A stretch of DNA of 64,000 bases from Deltaproteobacteria bacterium (GTDB lineage Bacteria; Myxococcota; Kuafuiibacteriia; Kuafuiibacteriales; Kuafuiibacteriaceae). Location of the stretch: contig JADJPE010000005.1 of NCBI GenBank assembly GCA_016713425.1, forward strand, positions 5,306,501 to 5,370,500. Direction: 5' to 3'. The stretch's first letter is position 1; each line of letters starts with the position of its first letter. Below the pieces are notes generated by a model that ran no database searches, was not told where the DNA came from, and worked only from the letters and a program-made list of their open reading frames with translations. This document shows positions 58,981-64,000 of the stretch, piece by piece. A program made the translations under genes and the position numbers.

Positions 58981-61716
58981 TTGAACCCCTTCAAACGAAG
59001 ATCGAGTTCGGTGGCGGGAGCCCCCACGGTGTCCGCGCTGAAACGTGCCGCCGAGCACCTGGCGGAGGCCGAACGGGCCCTGAAGAAGGGCCAGGATGCG
59101 GCGTGGGCCCAACAGCTCGATGAAGCGATCGCGGCGTACGTGAGCGCGCGCGAGTATGGCGCGGCCGCGGAAGTCGCCGAACGTCTCAAGGATCCAAAAC
59201 GCGCCGCACGTCTTTGGTTTCGAGCCGGCGATTTTCGGCGCGCGGCCGAGCATCACCGCGCGCTCGACGAACCGCTGGAAGCCGCTGATCTCTTCGAGCG
59301 GGCCGGCGAATTGGTAAAGGCCGCGGAAATCTTCGAGGAGCTGGGCGATCTCGCCCGGGCGGCCGGACTCTTCGAACGCGCAGGCGAGAAGCAACGATCC
59401 GCCGACTTGCTGATGGCGATGGTCGCAGGCCATAGCCCTCGCGGAATCACGTTGACGAGCGCGGAGCGCGCGGCCGCGCTCGCCCGCGCGGGGGCGCTTT
59501 ACGGCGAAATCGGCCTCGTCACGGAGGCCGTCAACGCACTCATCCAAGGTGGACATCTCGCCAACGCCGCCACGATCCTTGCGTCAGCCGGTCGACTGCG
59601 CGAGGCGAGCGATCTCATGGCGTCGAGCGGCGATCTTCTGGCTGCCGCCGACCTCGCGCGCATGGGCGGTGACGAGCGCCAAGCACTGCTTCTCCTGGCC
59701 GCGCGGGCGGAGGCCGAAGGCTACCTCGCCGAGGCCGCCGCGTACTACGAACAGGCGCACGACTTCGCCCAGGCGGCGATCATCCACGAGTTCGCCGACG
59801 ATCCCTCTCGCGCCGCGGAGGCGCACGAGCGCGCGCGAAACTTCGAAACGGCCGCCTCACTGTTCCAAAAACTCGGACGTGACCATGACGCCGCACGCTG
59901 CCTTCGCGCCGGCGGGAAGCCCGAGGCCGCCGACGCCCTCCTCGAGCACGCCGATGAGCGCACGATCGCCGCCCATCGTGCCCGCGGTCATTTCCTAGCC
60001 GCCGCGCAAGAGCTGCTGAAACGCGCCCGCCGCGGCGAGCGCGCCCTGTACGAGGACGCTCGTCGATGCCTGGCGTCCTATCCGCCCACGCACCCCCATT
60101 ACGTCACGGCCCAGACCCTCACCGCCGAGATCCTGGAAGAAGTCGGCGAACGACAAAGGGCCATCACCATCCTTCGGACGCTGCTGCTCGCCACCGCTTC
60201 GCCTCCTGTGGGCGCCGACGCCCACGACGCGCTCTACTTGCTCGGGCGCCTTCTCGAGGCCGAGGGCTTCTTTGCCGACGCCCGCGCCGCATATCGACGC
60301 CTCTGGACGAGCGACCCCACCTACAAAGACGCCGAACGAAGATTGCGACACCTCACCGAGAGCACAGGCGCCGGGCTCATCCCCGCATCCGGACCGACAT
60401 CGTCATCATCGCCATCAGGCGCTCTCAGCCACCCGATCACGGCGCCGGCCTTCGCGCCTCTCTTGAAGGTTGGCGATGAGCCCCCCGCGAACGCTCCACC
60501 CCCACGAGGCCGCCATGCGGGTGACGCCAGTGGGAGCAACCGCCGTGACGACGACGGCCGCCCCGATGACGAGGGTTCAGACGCGCTCAGGCTGTCCGTC
60601 GCAGAGCCGCGACGCCTCCTCAGTCCCGAGAAAGAAGGAGAAGCAAGCGGAGACGTCGATGGAAACATCGATGGAAACATCGAGGGAGCCGCCGACGGAG
60701 ACACCGACGGAGGGCGGAGAGAAGCTGGAGGACGACGAGACGCTTACTTCATGGCCGGCGACGAGGAGGACCCGATCGAGTTGACGTCCGAAGTCCGAAC
60801 GCACCCTGGTTTCGTCACCGAGAGTCCCTTCTTTCAACCGCCTTCGCTCGAAGGACGCGTGCTTCGCGGGCGATTCAAGATCGAGCGAGAAGTCGAACGC
60901 ACGTCCACGGCCTTCATCTATCTCGCACGCGACACCGTGCTCGAGCGGAGAGTGGCCATCAAGGTGCTCAGCCCAAGCGCCGGAGCAAGCGAAGAAGGGA
61001 TGAAGCGATTCCTCCTCGAGGCTCGTCTCGCGGCCCGTGTTCATCATCCGGCATGCCTGGCCATCTACGACTTTGGTACGGAGCGCGGACTGACCTTCAT
61101 CGCCATGGAGTTCGTCGATGCGCGTCCGCTTGCCGAAGTTCTGGGTGAAGGACCACTCCCCCTTCGGCGCGCGCTCGAGCTCGCCCGCCGCGCCGCCGAT
61201 GTGCTCGCCGCCGCTCATCTCGAAGGCGTCTTCCATCAAGACATCAAACCAACGACGCTTCTCATCGACGACGCGGAGCGCCTGCGCCTCGTTGATTTCG
61301 GCGTCGCCGCCCGGGCGTCCACGACCGACCGCGAGCAGGACTCCTTCCTCGGAACGCCCAAATACATGTCGCCCGAACAAGCGAACGGCGACCCCATCGA
61401 CGGGCGAAGCGATCTCTACACGCTCGGCGTCGTGTTGTTCGAGATGATCGCGGGCCGGCCACCGTTCGAAGGCACCCTTGCCGCGCTGGCTCAACGGCTC
61501 ACACGGCCCCCGCCGGAACTCCCCGCCGACATCGCTGTGCCCGAAAGGGTTCGGCAGATTCTAGCTCACTGCCTAGCCCTAAAGCCGGCCGAACGGTTCC
61601 CGACCGCGGCCGAGCTCGTCCACGCGCTCGACGACGCCCTCGCCTCGCTCGGTCTCAGCCAGGACGGTGCCTCCCCTTCGGGCCCAGAGATCGGGGCCAA
61701 CCCGGACCCCGGATGA
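58981..61716 (+). CDS. TPR-repeat Ser/Thr kinase with a degenerate kinase domain
   Basis: A 911-residue protein starting with TTG at 58981 (MNPFKRRSSS). Residues ~40-450 hold about ten helical repeats of TPR type (AADLFERAGELVKAAEIFEEL, LFERAGEKQRSADLL). A disordered Asp/Gly/Asn-rich linker (GDVDGNIDGNIEGAADGDTD) leads to a kinase domain at ~620-890. It has VAIKVL lysine, DFGVAA and GTPKYMSPEQ, but the glycine loop reads EVERTSTAFIY without glycines, HRD reads HQD, and the metal Asn of the catalytic loop reads Thr (HQDIKPTTLL). Activity is therefore doubtful. No membrane helix. It follows the CBS gene by 60 bp and may respond to protein partners via TPRs. Confidence 0.85.
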   Translation: MNPFKRRSSSVAGAPTVSALKRAAEHLAEAERALKKGQDAAWAQQLDEAIAAYVSAREYGAAAEVAERLKDPKRAARLWFRAGDFRRAAEHHRALDEPLEAADLFERAGELVKAAEIFEELGDLARAAGLFERAGEKQRSADLLMAMVAGHSPRGITLTSAERAAALARAGALYGEIGLVTEAVNALIQGGHLANAATILASAGRLREASDLMASSGDLLAAADLARMGGDERQALLLLAARAEAEGYLAEAAAYYEQAHDFAQAAIIHEFADDPSRAAEAHERARNFETAASLFQKLGRDHDAARCLRAGGKPEAADALLEHADERTIAAHRARGHFLAAAQELLKRARRGERALYEDARRCLASYPPTHPHYVTAQTLTAEILEEVGERQRAITILRTLLLATASPPVGADAHDALYLLGRLLEAEGFFADARAAYRRLWTSDPTYKDAERRLRHLTESTGAGLIPASGPTSSSSPSGALSHPITAPAFAPLLKVGDEPPANAPPPRGRHAGDASGSNRRDDDGRPDDEGSDALRLSVAEPRRLLSPEKEGEASGDVDGNIDGNIEGAADGDTDGGRREAGGRRDAYFMAGDEEDPIELTSEVRTHPGFVTESPFFQPPSLEGRVLRGRFKIEREVERTSTAFIYLARDTVLERRVAIKVLSPSAGASEEGMKRFLLEARLAARVHHPACLAIYDFGTERGLTFIAMEFVDARPLAEVLGEGPLPLRRALELARRAADVLAAAHLEGVFHQDIKPTTLLIDDAERLRLVDFGVAARASTTDREQDSFLGTPKYMSPEQANGDPIDGRSDLYTLGVVLFEMIAGRPPFEGTLAALAQRLTRPPPELPADIAVPERVRQILAHCLALKPAERFPTAAELVHALDDALASLGLSQDGASPSGPEIGANPDPG

Positions 61717-61827
61717 CGGGCGGCCGCACCCGCCAGACTGTCCGATTCACCCGACGACGGGACCCACAACGCGTTCATAAGGGCCTTTTCGAGCCCGGCA
61801 CGGCCCTTGCTCTAACGTGAGCTTGGT

Positions 61828-62904
61828 ATGAACTACTACGCGGGCCTTCACCCATCGTTCCTCACTGCGGGGCGCATTCCCCTCGAGTACGCCGCCGCTC
61901 ATCCGTTGGCCAACACACAGGCGCTTGCGGTGGCGAACGCGCCCGGCTACGGCGCGCTTTACGGACCATCCTATGACGGCGTCGGATATGACGGCCTCGG
62001 ATACATGGGCCCGGCCGGCGAGCAGCCGTCGGCATACTCCGATGCTTGGGCGGCCGGTCGCGCCGCCGCCGCTGGGCTTGGCGGTCTGGCAGGCTACAAT
62101 GCGCTGAGCAAAGGCCTGGCCACGGACTTTCTCAGGGCAAGTGCCCCGAACTGGACGAAGAGCGTCGATTTCATCCAGAAGCACGGCCTCGACAAAGCGC
62201 AAGACGTGGCCAAGAACCTCGCAACCACCAGAGCCGGTCAAATCGCGGCCAATCTGGGCGGGCTGCCGCGCGAGATTGGGAACAATGCGTGGAATGGTCT
62301 TCGGGCCATCCCCAGCCAGGTGGCCGCCGCCGCCCGCCCCGATCACGCGAAACTGTTGCAGGCCGTCGAGGCGAGCCTCGCGGGGCGGCCCCCGCCAACG
62401 GCAGCAGCCATCAAAAGCGCAGTCGAAAGCTCTGCACATCTTGTCCCCGAAGCAGCACGGGCGAAAGCGATCGATTCCGTCGCCAGGACGGTCACGAAGC
62501 GGCAGGGCCAGGCCCTTGCCCAGAAGATGGCCAGCCAAAAAATTCCGGCTGCCGGCGTCGTGGAAGAGCTGAAAAGGCTCGGACTCGCCGCCGACGACCG
62601 GGTCGCGAAGAATGTCGCTGAGAAGGCCGTATCTTCCGCCGCGAAAGGCGTCCTCGGAAGGGGGGCCTCGATCGCGGGCCGCCTCGTTCCCGGACTCGCG
62701 ATGGGCTATGACCTCAACTACGCCCTGAACGTGAGCAAGGATCCCAAGGCAAGCGGCGTAAAGAAGTTCTTTGCTTGGACAACGGCGGCGCTCTCGACGG
62801 CCAACGGCGTCGCATCGATCATCCCGGGCGTAAACGTTCTCGCTTCCGCCACGCTCGGAAGCCTCAGCTTCCTGACCGGCATGACCGCCGCCGCCGTCGA
62901 CTAA
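61828..62904 (+). CDS. Ala-rich hypothetical protein before the trigger-factor-like gene
   Basis: A 358-residue protein with no signal peptide. A Tyr/Gly/Pro-rich N-terminus (GYGALYGPSYDGVGYDGLGY) is followed by Ala-rich helices (SDAWAAGRAAAAGLGGLAGY, ARAKAIDSVARTVTKRQGQAL). The end holds two hydrophobic segments (GASIAGRLVPGLAMGYDL; TANGVASIIPGVNVLASATLGSLSFLTGMTAA). It may insert in membranes or form a structural assembly. I do not recognise a family. The TAA is followed at once by a pentanucleotide repeat and the trigger-factor-like gene, so the two are likely made together. Confidence 0.6.
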   Translation: MNYYAGLHPSFLTAGRIPLEYAAAHPLANTQALAVANAPGYGALYGPSYDGVGYDGLGYMGPAGEQPSAYSDAWAAGRAAAAGLGGLAGYNALSKGLATDFLRASAPNWTKSVDFIQKHGLDKAQDVAKNLATTRAGQIAANLGGLPREIGNNAWNGLRAIPSQVAAAARPDHAKLLQAVEASLAGRPPPTAAAIKSAVESSAHLVPEAARAKAIDSVARTVTKRQGQALAQKMASQKIPAAGVVEELKRLGLAADDRVAKNVAEKAVSSAAKGVLGRGASIAGRLVPGLAMGYDLNYALNVSKDPKASGVKKFFAWTTAALSTANGVASIIPGVNVLASATLGSLSFLTGMTAAAVD

Positions 62905-62934
62905 CGAGACGAGACGAGACGAGACGAGACGAGA
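62905..62934. repeat. Six tandem CGAGA pentamers
   Basis: The array begins one base after the TAA of the upstream gene and runs into GAGGG, the ribosome-binding site of the trigger-factor-like gene (ATG 62945). Copy changes would alter spacing and add GAGA-type sequence ahead of the start. Confidence 0.95.
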
Positions 62935-62944
62935 GGGAACCAAC

Positions 62945-64000
62945 ATGGCTTTCACAACCAACGCGGGTGTCGCCGCTGAACAGATCATCCGAAACCGCAT
63001 GACCTCCGCGCCTGTGGCGCGCCACGCTTCGGGCCGGAGCGCGGCGCTGGTCATCCCGAATGCATCCCCCCCCGACTTGACTGCGATCTACGTCGAGGTT
63101 CACACGAGCGAGGTCGCCCCAGTGAGCGAAGCCGCCGTCGATGCACGCCTGCGCGCCCTCGAACATGCTCGAGGCACGTTTTCGGCCATCGTTGGTGAAC
63201 GAACCCTCGAGCCCGGCCATGAAGTTCTCGTGGACTTCGCGCTCCTCGACAAGGAACACGTCATACCGGGCACCATCGGAACCGACGTCGAGTTTCGTCT
63301 CGACGAAACCGCGCTCTTTCCTGAACTCGCAGCCAAACTGGTGGGCCACCGAGTCGGCGACCATTGTCTCGTCGACCTCACGCTCGGCGCAGACGTCGGC
63401 GATCAGCGCTACGCGTTTAAGAAGGTTCGGGCATCAGTGCAGATCAAAGCCGCGCGCGAAGTCCTGCCCGCCGACGCAAACAGCCAGGCTTTTCGCGATA
63501 CGCTTGAGGCCGGGATCTCTCTCGACGGTTTGCGGGAAATCCTTCGCCAGGCCTTGCTCGCCGAGCGCGTCGCAGAGCTTCGCGCGATCGCCGTCGATCG
63601 TGTGCTCGACGCGATGCTCGAAATCATGGAAGTCGACGAGATCCCATCCACGTGCGTCGATGAACACATTCGGCAAGAGTGGGCTCGACGCGAAGGCTCC
63701 GCGATGGCCCGCATGGGTCTGCCGTTTCCGACCCAGCAGGCCTCGCTCTCGAATCATCTTCGAGATGCGGAGCTTCGTGACCGCGCCGAGCGTCACCTCG
63801 AAGTCGTCGCCGCCTTTCGTGCGCTCGTTGCACAGGGGATCGTGGTGCTCACCGAGGAGCGTTTCAAGGCCGAGATGGAGGCCTTCTGCCAATCGAATGG
63901 CGTGTCGCTCGAGGCTTTCCGCCGCGATCTTGCCGAGAACAAGAAGGAAGCGATGCAGCTTGCCGACGCACTGCTCTACCGACTGTCCCTCGAGCACATC
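62945..64000 (+). CDS. Trigger-factor-like chaperone without ribosome-binding domain, cut by right edge
   Basis: The frame is open for 352 codons to the window edge. The first ~60 residues do not contain the trigger-factor ribosome-binding loop (GFRKGK-type). Residues ~60-85 (VSEAAVDARLRALEHARG) then resemble the trigger-factor arm start, residues ~92-170 a divergent FKBP-type domain (GHEVLVDFALLDKEHVIPG, ELAAKLVGHRVGDHCLVDLTLG, ASVQIKAAREVLPA), and the rest the alpha-helical C-terminal chaperone part (SLDGLREILRQALLAERVAEL, MEVDEIPSTCVDEHIRQEWAR, EERFKAEMEAFCQSN). It may be a dedicated chaperone for its neighbour. GAGGG lies seven bases before ATG. Confidence 0.7.
   Translation, partial: MAFTTNAGVAAEQIIRNRMTSAPVARHASGRSAALVIPNASPPDLTAIYVEVHTSEVAPVSEAAVDARLRALEHARGTFSAIVGERTLEPGHEVLVDFALLDKEHVIPGTIGTDVEFRLDETALFPELAAKLVGHRVGDHCLVDLTLGADVGDQRYAFKKVRASVQIKAAREVLPADANSQAFRDTLEAGISLDGLREILRQALLAERVAELRAIAVDRVLDAMLEIMEVDEIPSTCVDEHIRQEWARREGSAMARMGLPFPTQQASLSNHLRDAELRDRAERHLEVVAAFRALVAQGIVVLTEERFKAEMEAFCQSNGVSLEAFRRDLAENKKEAMQLADALLYRLSLEHI

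Noticed and set aside
62905..62934. CRISPR-like array
   Set aside because: Units are five bases without spacers, so it is a simple tandem repeat. No cas gene is nearby.

Overview
The window is about 64 kb of GC-rich, densely coded chromosome with two tRNA genes and no detectable insertion sequence, integrase, prophage or CRISPR array. Gene content points to a member of Myxococcota (myxobacteria-like, formerly Deltaproteobacteria). The signs are several Ser/Thr kinases, many TPR proteins and lipoproteins with LxGC lipoboxes, an MJ0042 zinc ribbon plus GYF domain, a TIGR02266-type PilZ domain behind two receivers, AgmX/PglI-tail-like proteins, a Fis-tipped NtrC-family regulator, and a C-terminal tail that resembles MYXO-CTERM. 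This assignment is inference from gene families; no marker gene for finer taxonomy is present.

Layout. 1-3.0 kb (minus): a pseudokinase, a SpoIID/LytB lipoprotein and a DUF4342-like protein cut by the left edge. 3.3-5.1 kb: tRNA-Arg, then pspA with a coiled-coil membrane partner. 5.3-10.5 kb (plus): a zinc ribbon-GYF-TPR protein, then thiS-thiG-tenI for the thiamin thiazole. 10.5-22.8 kb: tRNA-Thr and a long run of minus-strand genes (SDR, DUF58, transglutaminase, MoxR, TPR protein, OmpA lipoprotein, small unknowns). 22.9-34.2 kb: a Ser/Thr kinase, a PHA-granule-type protein, rpmG, a TIGR04282 nucleotidyltransferase-like protein, KpsF, an outer-membrane-like protein, RNase E/G, guaB and dapF. 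34.2-38.3 kb: a candidate small RNA divergent from an NtrC-family regulator, a double-receiver/PilZ protein and a cobalamin adenosyltransferase. 38.3-42 kb: an unusual FolK-M20 peptidase fusion and TPR/DUF4124 proteins. 42.1-46.2 kb (plus): xseA-xseB-ispA-lipoprotein-tlyA. 46.2-50.7 kb: rsmI and yraN, a Fis-like protein overlapping thiE and a class-I amidotransferase-like hydrolase, and OmpA and tail-domain lipoproteins. 50.7-52 kb (minus): a lipoprotein gene overlapping a gene for a stand-alone RNA polymerase alpha N-terminal-domain paralogue. 52-57.3 kb (plus): a DUF6599 protein, then a tightly coupled DUF362 / NapH-like Fe-S membrane protein / Fe-S aldo-keto reductase operon. 57.5-64 kb (plus): cystathionine beta-synthase, a TPR-kinase fusion, an unknown protein, a pentanucleotide repeat, and a trigger-factor-like protein that lacks the ribosome-binding domain and runs off the right edge.

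The strongest candidates for something undescribed are the alpha-NTD-only RpoA paralogue (50674-51462), the hairpin-bearing RNA with a sigma-54-like promoter beside an NtrC-type regulator (34262-34437, reminiscent of the Myxococcus pxr arrangement), the FolK-M20 fusion (38313-39959), and the trigger-factor-like gene with its repeat-containing leader (62905-64000). Housekeeping metabolism is intermixed with signalling and envelope genes. Many genes overlap by ATGA or GTGA, so translational coupling is common here.
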